NCBI RefSeq assembly: GCF_910592395.1 | Contig: NC_088319.1 | Coordinates: forward strand, 6,512,001-6,576,000 | DNA from: Lineus longissimus | Taxonomy: Eukaryota; Nemertea; Pilidiophora; Heteronemertea; Lineidae | Length of the DNA: 64,000 nt | Direction: 5' to 3' | Shown: positions 52,312 through 63,439 of the stretch, in pieces | Layout of the letters: each line of letters starts with the position of its first letter | How positions within the stretch are numbered: position 1 is the stretch's first letter | Translations under genes and position numbers: made by a program | The notes under the pieces: model-generated | What the model was told of the DNA's origin: nothing | The model's database searches: none | What the model saw: the letters and a program-made list of their open reading frames with translations, nothing else

Positions 52312-52757
52312 ACCAGGGGGCCAAAACCAAAAATTTGGCCACTTGAGCGTAACTGTGGCACGTTTGTTAACCCCTAAGGCTATGAACTTGAGACTTTGTA
52401 CAAAAGACCCCCTAGGTCAGCTGACCTCTTACCCTGAATTTCAGTCCGGTCTGATTCTTGACTTGGCCACCAGGGGGCCAAAAGGGAAAACCTAGAAAGT
52501 GTGATATCTCGCTTATTAGTGATTCGTTTTCAAATAACATTTCTATGGTAGGTTCTCCTAGCAAGGATACATCACATATCATATGAGTTTTGATTTGACC
52601 TGCTTTTCAAGGTCACAGAGGTCAAATGGCGTAAATTGACCGTTTGAGTGTAACTATGGCACGTTTCTTAACCGATAAAGCTATGAACTTGAAATTTGGT
52701 ACACATGACTCCCTACGTCATGTGACCTCGGACACCGAATTTCGATCTGATCTGGTA
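52312..52757. mobile_element. Family B fragment
   Basis: One and a half monomers (GCCACCAGGGGGCC at both ends of the first), with a perfect DR3 motif at 52610. It runs directly into the first recognised integrase exon and may have removed earlier exon sequence. Confidence 0.65.
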
Positions 52758-52760
52758 CTC

Positions 52761-52806
52761 ACCACTCAATCCTGTTCCTGTCGTCGTTGCAGAACCATGG
52801 TACCAG
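52761..52806 (+). CDS. Integrase gene, 3' part of an upstream exon
   Basis: Frame PVPVVVAEPWYQ stops at GTGTGT and reads into the next exon's IGIDLVGP; E-PW-Q before G-ID is the usual linker ahead of the integrase core. The exon's left edge is unclear: repeat sequence ends near 52757 and GTTGCAG at 52786-52792 could even be an acceptor for a 14-base exon. Confidence 0.45.
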
Positions 52807-55800
52807 GTGTGTGTGTGTTTGTATTGCAGTACTGTCGCCTTCACGTCGTCAAGTAAAAAGAGGTTAGACCGACTACGTTCTAAAATGAAAAAAATCGACT
52901 AGGGCTACACGCCGCTAGTCCGAAGGCCCGCTGTTCCGAAATGAAAAACCATCAGGTCGTGTTTTTTTTCCAATAGGAAAGGTTCCTTAATTAACCCTTA
53001 CCCAATAAGTCATTGTTTCAGACAAGCGTGTCCTTTAAAAAATAAATACAAATAACTTTTCTGACGGGGGGGTTGTGCGGCCTAGGAGATCTGTCTCATA
53101 ACAGAACGTTAGGGACGGACGGGAACCAAAATCAACGTCCATGGACGCGTAGTAGGATTAATCTAATAGACCTTCACATGTCACGTGGAGTACGTTTGCG
53201 TTCCAAGTTCTGAATGGAGGCCGGCACTTTGCACTGGATAATTGATTCAATGGCAATAGACCGCCCATTTGGGAAGGTTCATGTGATTTTCCTTTATTAT
53301 GCGTCTAGCCTTATCCCAGTGGTGACATGATTAGACACGCATTGAAAATGGTCAATAAAATATCATTCCTTTGTCCGAAATTGAATTGATTATTGATAAC
53401 ATTTAATTTCCATGGTTTGTGTTGGCCAGCAGTCGCTTGGCCTCACGCTACTTTAACCATGGAGAGAATTAGGATGTTTTTGTTCGCTGCTCCGCCGCCC
53501 ATACCACCGCCACCAGTTTTGCTTACACCAGCATTTCATAATTTAGAAGTGCGTCCGCCTCCGTTGCCTCCAAGACTTGATGAAGTTCTCACTAATCAAC
53601 CAAATGGTCCATACGGTGGTAACGACGGTTTACCAGGATTAGAAACCACCAGATGGACTTTTGGTATCTATCAGGTGAGACAGTGGCCTCTTTCCAGCAC
53701 CTCGTAGAGGACATTACGCCCCTTCTGGAAAACAGGCCAGGACGGTACCGAGATCATTTGCTGTCGGTGGAGAACCGTTTACTACTTTTTTCCTATTGGA
53801 TCAAGAAATATCCGGACATTGTTGCGATGAGTGCAATGTTTGAAATCAGCAAGCAATCTGTTTGCAGGGAACTTTATTTTATGACAGATGTTTTGTGGAC
53901 TTATTTTCAAGACGGTATAACATGGCCGACCGATGAAGAGTGGGAACAACTGCGGGGCAACTGGGATACTATTCCAGATGCTGTTGGGGCGATAGATGAA
54001 ACGGTACACGCAATCGAGATCCCAGAGACTGAGGATCCCCCGCACCTGTTCTACAGTGGCCATGTCCACAAATATTGTATCAGCACTCAGGTCATTATCG
54101 ACAATCGTGGAATGAGTTGTGCTCCCCTTGAATAATCGGTATATGGAAGTGGCCCCTTTGTTACTGTGCTACTGTTGTGTGGGGTGTGGGTGCGTTTGTG
54201 GAGGGAGTTATACGATACATGTACTAACTCAGCAATTTCTCTTGCAATAACTTCTCTTATCCTTCGTCTGAGTTGTTTTGCAGTTCGCCTAGCGGATAAT
54301 GCCCTTGTGCGTTCCGGCAAACGGTTGACATTTTGTCGGATGTGGCCTAGAATGCGAACATAATTATTTCTATGTCGCTGGTACCCTTCCCGGAGTAGGG
54401 CCATCTCCTCCATGCCAACAAGCACTCTATCACACATGACTGTTCGTTCACTTCGACAACACTGTACTAAAAACCGCGCTAAAACTAGACCCATATCATA
54501 GTCATAACTTGTTACTGTTACTCAGCCACAGTCCAACAATGGACCGGTTTCTTTTGCATAGTAACTGCTCAGATAATAAAAAGACACTCAATTTGGTTAA
54601 TACGAGCCAACCAGGCTTTTAGCAATAATTGACCGCTTGTCTATAACAAGGCCTATTCGGTAACGTCGGTAACATCGATTTCCCTTCAATGACAGTTAAC
54701 CAATGCACGTTGTCAAAAAGCTATTGTATAGGTGGGCGTTCCTAATGTGCTTTGGTGACCACCAATCAGAAGAACGACCTTACGTATGTATTCATCACAG
54801 CAGCGCAGCCCTGGTGGTAATGCTCGTGTAACCAATAGCATCAAAGTTAACAAGCATGGTACGTTGAATTAGGTACTTCTTAGGTTCCCGTCTGTCCCTA
54901 ACGTTCTATCATGAGACAGACCTCAGGGGGACGGTGACCAAATCGAAATCAGGGTGAGTCAGCCTCGGTCACACCCATTACTTAAAGGATTTCTCTTGCC
55001 TCCGTTTTTACAGTCCTAGAGGTCACATTTATACTCTAGATCCATCGAAACATAAAGTCTAGCCTGGATTTTTAACTAATTTATTTTCAGATTGGGATCG
55101 ATCTGGTTGGGCCGATGCCACCTACAACCGAGGGAAGCAAGTATATCTGTACTATCACAGATTATTTCACAAAGTGGCCTGAGGCGGCGCCACTAAAGAG
55201 CAAGACCGCTGAAGAGGTTGCAAAAGTAATGTACTTGTTGGTAATGTGTAGGTGAGTAATGTATGTTTTGCTGGTGAAAAAAAACCTGATGTAGGATGAT
55301 TTTAATAAAGTTAATTTAAAATATCCTATATTCCAAGTCGTATTTGGTGATGGGAACTTCAGTAGTAGCCGTTACTGAGATTCATTATGTCAGCTGCCAA
55401 CTCTACGTGGTAGCACCTTCTCTGTATGTTGCAATTTTCGCCAACATGCATGTCCTAAGCGGAAAAGTTACCACGACTGGCGGTGAACCCTACTCTCATT
55501 TCTAATCTGTTAACGTCACTTTCCAGACACGGATGTCCACAGGTCATTATTTCTGACCAAGGCAGAGAATTCTGCAACAAGGTATTGGATGAACTCATTA
55601 AAGCGATGCATGCCACTCATCGGGTGACTTCGCCCTACCATCCACAAACGAACGGGCAGACAGAGACGTACAACCAAACTCTTTGTAACCAACTCATCAA
55701 ATTCTGCACCGAAAATCAGAATGACTGGGATACGTACTTGCAAAGCTGCGTGTTCGCCTACCGAACGACCATACATACCACGACGAAATATACGCCATTT

Positions 55801-57155
55801 TATCTATTGCATGGAAGGTAAGGAACAAACATTCTTTTGAAATTTTTTTCGGCACTTTACGATTATTTCATCCTGCTATACTGGAAATGTTACAGATTTA
55901 GCAACGAGACATGTCAAACCTTCCAGAAATTCATTGCAGCAACGGAGAGTATGGGATTAAACATGACTTGTGTACTAGTGTTATTTCCAGAATTGCTGGC
56001 AGTCCTCATATACATTGTATTTCGTACTTCGTACTACTTTACTAACGTAACATCCTGAATGAATGTCGGACCCCGACGTCCGCTGCATCATTCATGGAAC
56101 CCTTAGGCGTTGTCAGTTGCCGAGATCGATGTTTGATTACCTTTCTACTTTTTAGGGAAGCAAGACTCATTGAGGAATATCAGACGCATACTCCTGTGAC
56201 ACAATCCGATCCTACGACTGAGGACATCCAGGCCAGATCCCGAAATCTGATACAGTTCAGAAGTGCATGTGGACCCGACGCACTCAAGAACATAAAAAAC
56301 GCACAGACCAAACAAAAGCTTCATTTTGACAAGCGCCACAATGTCGGAAAGGTAAGCAAAATGGACATCACTTATCCCTGCGACCAAAAGAATTTGTGCT
56401 TCTTTTCGATTTACTGTGTTTACACTTCGCATCTTTGAGCAGTGGTATGGTTTGAAACCTGGAAATATTACTGACGTCATTGTTTATCACACGGATGTAG
56501 AGCAAAATCCGTTTTCATCAGAATCTTCCTAAATAAATCTTTTCAGACACGTAGATATAATATTGTGCTAAATGTGAACATCGTCTAGTACATAAACATT
56601 CATGTACACATATCATTTTCTTTGTTTCAGCCATTCGAAGTAGGCGACTTAGTCTGGAAGAAAAATGACAAGAAGGATGACAGAAAGGGAGGAAAAATGG
56701 ACCACCCATGGACAGGGCCATACAAGATTATAGAAGCCAAGCCTGAAAGAGCCGTTTATCGTTTGCAGAATTGTACCACCAGCAAGGAACTGAAGACCAT
56801 GGTGAATGGTATAAAACTCAAGAAGTTCAACAGGTGGGTGAAATAAATTCAATCGTTGGTGCTTCAAACTATGAGTATATAATTTTTTATTAAGAAACGT
56901 AAATGAATCACCTTGATTTAAATTCAGGTTACACGTGGCGACATTGGGCGATATCTATAAACATGTGCTTCATTGAAAGCGGTGTTGTAAATGCTATCAT
57001 GATCGCATAACTGCATTTCGATCATTATTTGTAGGCCCGACTCTAAACCAACATTGCCGCCTGCCTCCGCTGATGCCAAACCGACGCCGTCTTGCTCGGG
57101 CAGACAAGAAGACCAAGGCCAACCACTTGTACAATATTCAGATTCTGATGCATGA
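52761..57155 (+). CDS. Ty3/Gypsy-type integrase gene with spliceosomal introns (5' incomplete)
   Basis: Five complete exons (55091-55251, 55527-55817, 56156-56351, 56631-56833, 57035-57155) plus a preceding exon end at 52806 join in phase with GT-AG borders; the five sum to 972 nt including TGA. The product has the integrase core with D in IGIDLVGP, D in ISDQGREF and E in NGQTE, spaced D-59-D-35-E, so the DD35E triad is intact, followed by a GPY/F-type module (WTGPYKIIE) and a short acidic tail. AATAAA lies 77 bases after the stop. No reverse transcriptase, protease or LTR was seen. The family is LTR-retrotransposon or Ginger-type integrase; introns argue for a domesticated gene or Ginger DNA transposon rather than a fresh retroelement. 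The N-terminal zinc domain is not found, so it could also be a decaying gene. Confidence 0.75.
53459..54135 (+). pseudogene. HARBI/DDE_Tnp_4-like transposase, frameshifted and C-terminally truncated
   Basis: MERIRMFLFAAPPP leads to a Pro-rich N-terminus; a frameshift near 53655-53700 is followed by FQHLVEDITPLLENR, the helix-turn-helix stretch SAMFEISKQSVCREL and the first catalytic motif AVGAIDETVHAIEIPE with YSGHVHKYCISTQVIID. The frame ends at 54135, before the second Asp and Glu motifs. Not able to work as a nuclease as it stands. Confidence 0.75.
54087..54494 (-). CDS. Hypothetical 135-aa frame, convergent, inside Harbinger element
   Basis: Arg-rich helical protein (RRTAKQLRRRIREVIAREIA). 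Harbinger elements often carry a second, DNA-binding (Myb-like) gene, but no clear Myb tryptophans are seen, so this is only positional support. Confidence 0.35.
   Translation of the reverse strand: MGLVLARFLVQCCRSERTVMCDRVLVGMEEMALLREGYQRHRNNYVRILGHIRQNVNRLPERTRALSARRTAKQLRRRIREVIAREIAELVHVSYNSLHKRTHTPHNSSTVTKGPLPYTDYSRGAQLIPRLSIMT
55091..55251 (+). CDS. Integrase exon A (first catalytic Asp)
   Basis: IGIDLVGPMPPTTEG, then TDYFTKWPEAAPL, a signature of Gypsy-type integrases. Acceptor TTTTCAG, donor GTGAGT, ends phase 2. Confidence 0.85.
55527..55817 (+). CDS. Integrase exon B (second Asp and Glu)
   Basis: VIISDQGREFCN and TSPYHPQTNGQTE contain the D-35-E part; ends AYRTTIHTTTKYTPFYLLHG. 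Acceptor CTTTCCAG, donor GTAAGG. Confidence 0.85.
56156..56351 (+). CDS. Integrase exon C (linker helix)
   Basis: Charged helix region (EARLIEEYQ ... KLHFDKRHNVGK). Acceptor TTTTTAG, donor GTAAGC; phase 2 to 0. Confidence 0.8.
56631..56833 (+). CDS. Integrase exon D (GPY/F module)
   Basis: FEVGDLVWKKNDKKD then WTGPYKIIEAKPERAVYRL. Acceptor TTTCAG; donor GTGGGT. If unspliced it would stop 13 bases later as WVK-stop. Confidence 0.85.
57035..57155 (+). CDS. Integrase exon E (terminal)
   Basis: Forty codons, in phase with exon D, no conserved domain: Pro-rich then QYSDSDA and TGA. Acceptor TTTGTAG. AATAAA at 57232-57237. Confidence 0.65.
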
Positions 57156-57231
57156 GTATAAAAAGAATTGTGTTGATTTTTCATTGAGGACTTCAGGACA
57201 AAATGAAATTGAATAATCATATTTTTTGGTG

Positions 57232-57237
57232 AATAAA
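57232..57237 (+). terminator. Poly(A) signal of the integrase gene
   Basis: AATAAA 77 bases after the TGA of exon E. Confidence 0.5.
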
Positions 57238-57868
57238 ATCCAGTCATAATAGAAACGTGTCAATGAGTTAAGTGTCAGTCCATGATACCACCATGCAGAG
57301 GGTGGCAAGGTGGGGGTCAACCGTTTTTAACGAGATTAGGTATGCAAGATCCTTCCACTAAGACATCATTACACAGCAATTGATGACTCTCAAAAATCAC
57401 TAGCAACCGAGTTAGGGGCAGGCCTAGTTAGGGGGCTTGTTTTAGCTTTTTTCCCCCTATTTTTTGTGTATTTTTGGGTCAATGTTGGGCACTCCTGCAG
57501 AGACTAAAAAAAATAGCTGGATTTTCCCCCTTTGTATGATGGAAGTATTTGATGAGATCTTCCATTCTGCAACAGGTCATTGAGTAACACTTCATACTTT
57601 GGTCGCGCTAGGCCTAGTAATTATGCATACCTAGGGGCAGTGCTTAGGAAGAGCTCTCTATCGACGCTCATATCTCCCAACACTGCAGGTCTTTGAATGC
57701 TGTGGCTTGCACATGATAAAGGTAATGATACCTACTTTCAAAATCAGAAATAAAATTTCCGGCCGCTTTTACTGTTTTCCCAGGATAAACCAAGGAAAAA
57801 GTGCTATTTTCCACCAAAATGACACTCATTGGTTAGTGCTGCCACCTTGTGTACACTTGATGAATTAT

Positions 57869-58907
57869 ATGAAATGGCCAGGGCCATTGTGCTCACCTCA
57901 TGTGGAGGAAAGATGGATAAAGAGCATGGTCTTGTGTCATGTAGTGTTAGGTTTGATGTAGGTCCAAGCAATTACAATTTCCCCAAAATGGCCAATTTAC
58001 AGTACATTCGACCTCTGTGACCTTGAAAAGTAGGTCAAATCAAAGAAAACCCGGGTGACACATTGAATGGTTGTTAAAATTAGATGTACCTATGATATAA
58101 AATTGGTGCCAATCGGGCAAGTCATTACTAGGAATAATGGCATTTTGAAGAATTTAGGATTTGGCCCCCTCCCTGGAGGCCAAACGGCAAATCAGATCGC
58201 ACAAAACTTCGGTACCTGAGATCACCTGACCAAGGGGTACATGTGTACTTAATTTGTGATCAATAGTCATTGCAGTTAAGAAACGTGCCATAGTTACGGC
58301 CTGACGGCGAATTTACGCCATTTGACCTCTGTGACCTTGACAAGAAGGTCAAATTAAAAACCTGTGTGACATATACTGTATGGTGGTTAGATGTACCCAT
58401 GATATCAAATTGGTGGCAATCGGGCAAGAAGTTAAGGAATAATCACATTTTTAAGGTTTTTGGATTTTGCCCCCTGGTGGTCAAGTGGTGAATCATATTG
58501 GACCAAACTTCGGTCCCTGAGATCACCTGACTAAGGGGTAAATGTGTACCAAATTTGGTATCAATAGTCATTGCAGTTTAGAAACGTGCCATCGTTACAT
58601 CCTAACGGCCAATTTACACCATTTGACCTCCGTGACCTTGAAAAGGAGGTCAAATCAAAAACCCGGAGGATATATGATGCACCTTTGCTAGAAGAACCTA
58701 CCATATTTTTTTCAAAATTTCCCGACTACTATTAAGGGAGATATTGCATATTTTCACTTTTAACGTTTGGCCCCCTGGTGGCCAAACCATGAAACGAATC
58801 GGACCGAAACTTGGTCTCCCAGGTGTCATTACATAAGGGTACATGTGTACCAAGTTTCAACTCAATAGCTCTAACAGTTACGAAACGTGCCCTGCTAACG
58901 GACGACG

Positions 58908-58963
<56 letters not shown>

Positions 58964-59019
58964 ACGACGGACGCCACGGTATGGGATAAGCTCACCTCTG
59001 CTAAGAGGTGAGCTAAAAA
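57869..59019 (+). mobile_element. Composite repeat family A, copy 3
   Basis: Full-length copy with the longest ACG array (about 58905-58970) and three monomers; nearly identical to copy 4. Confidence 0.85.
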
Positions 59020-60351
59020 TGAATGCATAATGAACACATAATTTATGCTTGGTGCTGGCCATGAGGATTAGTAGTTACTGTCAACCACCATGATCACCCC
59101 CCCCCCCCCATGCCTAGGCCTACTAACCTATTTTAAGTAGGCCTACCGGTAAATTACTCCACTTGCATTTTTCCCCCAAAAAAAGAACAAGCTCGTCACT
59201 ACAAATTTGCCCTTGATGAAAGCCCTTTGGGGAATTGGGCCCCATAGGTCCTGAAATGCTGATTTGAATTTCAAATAACATTTCGGCCTTGGCCTACCTG
59301 ATGGCAACGTAATTGAATAAGCTACATGTAGGCCTTCTTACAGTCCGAAAACCTAAAGAAACCCCCCTGTTGGTGAGGATGCTAATGTTGACCCATTCAT
59401 TAGCCTGTGTCATGCTGCCAGAGCATGTTATAAGGGTTGGACCCCCCCCCCATGGCTAAGGCACCTGAAGGGCATGTGGTATGACCTACTAATACATCTT
59501 TATCAACCCATGCAGGGATCATCCTGTTCCTGAGAACCTTGCAGAAGTGCTCATTTCACATACTAGTAACACCTTCCATTGCTAAGGAGCCAATTGACCA
59601 AAGGTGCAGTTCCTACTGTAATTACTGTTTGATGAGGACAACCCTGCAGTTGGCTGCACCGTCAGAGTACTGCTATTGGAAGTTTTTAGCTCCTTGGTTG
59701 GCGGTGAAATGTTCTCCTGGAGTTGCTCTAGCATTGGCTAAATTGTACATATACATGTACTGGAATGGAGAAGTTTTTCATGAACTGAGTTACGGTACTG
59801 TCCAGTCCCTTAGGAGAGATCACAACTTTCCACATGCTACACTTGTACCCAGTGCTGCCACCTGAGAAGCAGGGACACTTTTTTTTTACAAATGGGTGAT
59901 TTATTTACAGGCTAATATAATGATACATAGCAAAAAGGCTATTTTGCAGACAATAGCCAAACCACTACTAACCACTACTAGGGAGGGACCAATACTAGTA
60001 ACACCTCATTTACGGTACTACATGTCAGGCCCAAGTGCAGGATAGTATCAGGAGAGAGTCCCACTTTCCAGTAGCAGGCTTGGTTGTTCAAAACTGACAT
60101 TAGCGCTACTCAGTATACTGACATTAAAAATCTATCTTGGCATTTACAATTGTTTACTGAAAGCCAAAGTTCAAATTTATTCCAAGATATCGCTATAAAA
60201 TCATTTTTTAACCAAGCCCCGCATTTTACCTGATAAACCATCCGCTAGATATACTAGAACATCAAATCTGGATGTCCTTCATATTGCAGGTTATGTTAGT
60301 CAAGGGAGACAAAAACACAGCATGTAACAGTTTTAGGAAATTCACCATGTG
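59020..60351. other. Intergenic sequence, no gene recognised
   Basis: C homopolymers at 59098-59109 and 59441-59450. A 108-codon frame at 59539-59865 has no recognised family. Confidence 0.4.
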
Positions 60352-61456
60352 TTTTTAGCTCACCTCTTAGCAGAGGTGAGCTTATCCCATACCGTGGCGT
60401 CCGTCGTCCGTCGTCGTCGTCGTCCGTTAGCAGGGCACGTTTCGTAACTGTTAGAGCTATTGAGTTGAAACTTGGTACACATGTACCCTTATGTAATGAC
60501 ACCTTGGAGACCAAGTTTCGGTCCGATTCGTTTCATGGTTTGGCCACCAGGGGGCCAAACGTTAAAAGTGAAAATATGCAATATCTCCCTTAATATAGTC
60601 GGGAAATTTTGAAAAAAATATGGTAGGTACTTCTAGCAAAGGTGCATCATATATCCTCCGGGTTTTTGATTTGACCTCCTTTTCAAGGTCACAGAGGTCA
60701 AATGGTGTAAATTGGCCGTTAGGATATAACGATGGCACGTTTCTAAACTGCAATGACTATTGATACCAAATTTGGTACACATTTACCCCTTAGTCAGGTG
60801 ATCTCAGGGACCGAAGTTTGGTCCAATATGATTAACCACTTGACCACCAGGGGGCAAAATCCAAAAACCTTAAAAATGTGATTATTCCTTAACTTCTTGC
60901 CCAATTGCCACCAATTTGATATCATGGGTACATCTAACCACCATACAGTATATGTCACACAGGTTTTTAATTTGACCTTCTTGTCAAGGTCACAGAGGTC
61001 AAATGGCATAAATTCGCCGTCAGGCCGTAACTATGGCATGTTTCTTAACTGCAATGACTATTGATCACAAATTAAGTACACATATACCCCTTGGTCAGGT
61101 GATCTCAGGTACCGAAGTTTGGTGCGATCTGATTTGCCGTTTGGCCTCCAGGGAGGCGGCCAAATCCTAAATTCTTCAAAATGCCATTATTCCTAGTAAT
61201 GACTTGCCCGATTGGCACCAATTTTATATCATAGGTACATCTAATTCTAACAACCATTCAATGTGTCACCCGGGTCTTCTTTGATTTGACCTACTTTTCA
61301 AGGTCACAGAGGTCGAATGTACTGTAAATTGGCCATTTTGGGGAAATTGTAATTGCTTGGACCTACATCAAACCTAACACTACATGACACAATACCATGC
61401 TCTTTATCCATCTTTCCTCCACATGAGGTGAGCACAATGGCCCTGGCCATTTCATT
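60352..61456 (-). mobile_element. Composite repeat family A, copy 4
   Basis: Full-length, inverted relative to copy 3, with a short CGT array at 60401-60425. Copies 3 and 4 together make an inverted pair 1.3 kb apart. Confidence 0.85.
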
Positions 61457-62146
61457 TTTAGAAAAAGAGAGATGTATTGTAGAATGCGAACAATGCATTT
61501 GCAATTAATGGCGTGGAAAATCTCAGGTCAAGCCTTATGAATGTACATTCAATAAAGTCGTACCCTTTCATTCTAAATCAAGAATTCTTGATGTGTAGCT
61601 GACAACTTTCACTGGGCTAATTCTGCCCAGTCATGACTCAAAGACCAACATTTCAGAAAATCTATCTCCACCCTCTTATCATTTCTCTCTCCCAGCTCAA
61701 GAGTGCTTGACCAGCAGTCCTTATGATACTGTTGCAACAACATTACCCATCAAATTATTACTCATCTGAGATCATCTTAGATGAGTATTATTCGGAGTAT
61801 GTTGCAAAATACAAATAATACCTCAGTTCGATTATTCACAACTAGACTAGGCAGTTTGTCTCAAAACATCCAAATACATGTAGTACCTTACGAATCCGCA
61901 AGGGACGCGTTAACAATAATGTTGCAAAATGACTGTAAAAAATTGGTCGCACTGATCGTAAACATTGTCTTATTTTTCAAGATGAGAGTATGTTGATGAT
62001 AAGAAAACGTACACCACAAATAATAGACCAGTATTCCTTAAAGGACCAGTATAGTAACTAAGGGCAATATTACCAAGCCCTCGGCTGCCTAGTCACCTCC
62101 TATTCTGCACAAAGTTTCCATCATCAAATTGCACAAAAAAGGGAAA

Positions 62147-62269
62147 AATTCAAAAACTGACGAAACTATCATGTATATCTGACTTGAGAGATTGCCCTTC
62201 TGTCCCGTCTGCTGGGTTTTCTAAGGCGTCGGCTGGTCGAACAGAGGAAGAGGCAACAGCGGACTGAAA
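62147..62269 (-). CDS. Possible terminal exon of an unrecognised minus-strand gene
   Basis: After acceptor TCTTTTTTCAG a frame SAVASSSVRPADALENP runs to a TGA. It is phase 0 and so would follow the candidate exon at 62479-62561. Support is limited to splice signals and composition. Confidence 0.25.
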
Positions 62270-62478
62270 AAAGATATTGATGGAGAATCAGGTTTGGCTT
62301 AGAATCCCTCATTGCCAAGGAGATGGGAGCCAGAATGGCATCAAGGTTTTCAGCTTAGTCCCTCCTCTCTCATCAGTGACCTTCTTACATGTAAGTCAGT
62401 CGCTGCAGGCAGAATTAACCAATATTCACTTTGGCTTGCCCCGAATCTTCTCCCCTTTTTTTTCATTCAACTCACCTC

Positions 62479-62561
62479 TGTATCCATGGGTGCTGGTTCT
62501 ACTTCTGGTTCTGCATTTGCCACAGATACTCGATGTTTAGCCTCACATCCTTTACACAGAG
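62479..62561 (-). CDS. Possible internal exon, minus strand
   Basis: Acceptor CCTTTTCAG, donor GTGAGT, frame LCKGCEAKHRVSVANAEPEV ending PMDTE. The C-x-x-C-x4-H start could be part of a zinc site. Family unknown. Confidence 0.25.
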
Positions 62562-62905
62562 CTGAAAAGGCACCAGATTATGGGGGTAATGATAATATGA
62601 TGTGCAATATAATAGTGTGAGGACATGATGATGATGATAGACTTGTTTTGATAATGCGACCGGCCATGCTGATTTTGTACGGCAGTGAAGCATCACCTCC
62701 AGTGGCACTGGCAGGGAATCATAACTCGGACTTCCTGATCATCAAGCCAAGGCTCCAATCAACTTTCTAGGAAGAACACAAGTGAAGTGGTAAATCGTTA
62801 TCACTCAGTTGGTTTTGCACCAAAGTTAGGTTTAGCCAGAGTGGGTATCATTACAGGCCTACTGCTTCTTTTCTACTTCAGTGATTTTGAGACTGATCCC
62901 TTACC

Positions 62906-62998
62906 TGAGCCAACTGGGACAAAAACTCCCCACTTGATGTATTGTATATTTCCCCCCGAGACATCACTCGATAAACTAAACCACCATCTTTTCTGGGC
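62906..62998 (-). CDS. Possible internal exon, minus strand
   Basis: Frame KDGGLVYRVMSRGEIYNTSS then GEFLSQLAQ ends at GTAAGG. Acceptor AGCCCAG is weak, and the exon may start further upstream. Phase does not join directly to 62561, so an exon would be missing. Confidence 0.25.
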
Positions 62999-63439
62999 TT
63001 CCGACTTGTTTTAGAGGGTTGATGAAGTGGGTGCTGGCATCTCCTTTGCTGATTCCATGATAAACTCAACTTGTATCGGTGGTTCGGGCATATTGTGGTG
63101 TCCACACTGGAGAACTCATATCAAACACGCCAGCACGAAGTGCTATGAGCTCCCATTCACTTTTGACTTGACTGGCTTTCCTGGAGGACATCCAACGCAT
63201 CAAATGGGAGTGCACGTCCTTCTTACATTGTTTCAAGGGGATCACACTCTTGTCATTGGGGTATGAAGCGTCAGTACCACACTCGATATCCTTGGATATG
63301 ACAGCAAATCCACATTTCAACTGTGATTTTTCAGGTTCCATTTTCAATAGACTATCACACAATGTACACGTGCATGTACACAATGCATTGTAACTGTAAC
63401 TGTTGTTGTTGTTGTCGTTGCTGGTGTTCGTTTCCGCCT

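Larger units (their letters stand above)
53086..54924. mobile_element. Harbinger-like DNA transposon with 42-bp TIRs
   Basis: Left end 53086-53127 and right end 54883-54924 are inverted (core CTGTCTCAT and AGAACGTTAGGGAC, four or five mismatches). Between them are a DDE transposase remnant (plus) and a convergent open frame (minus). The 3-base target duplication is not clear. It lies in an intron of the integrase gene. Confidence 0.8.

Noticed and set aside
55837-56058. 73-codon frame between integrase exons B and C
   Set aside because: Hydrophobic random-looking translation of intron sequence; phase-matched exons on each side explain the locus better.
58732-59037. Poly-arginine frame through the ACG/CGT array
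   Set aside because: Caused by the trinucleotide array in family A; arrays of other lengths give the same pattern in each copy.
9117-60425. CRISPR-like array from the repeated GACGAC and 300-bp units
   Set aside because: Units are contiguous tandem monomers without unique spacers, and the DNA is eukaryotic.
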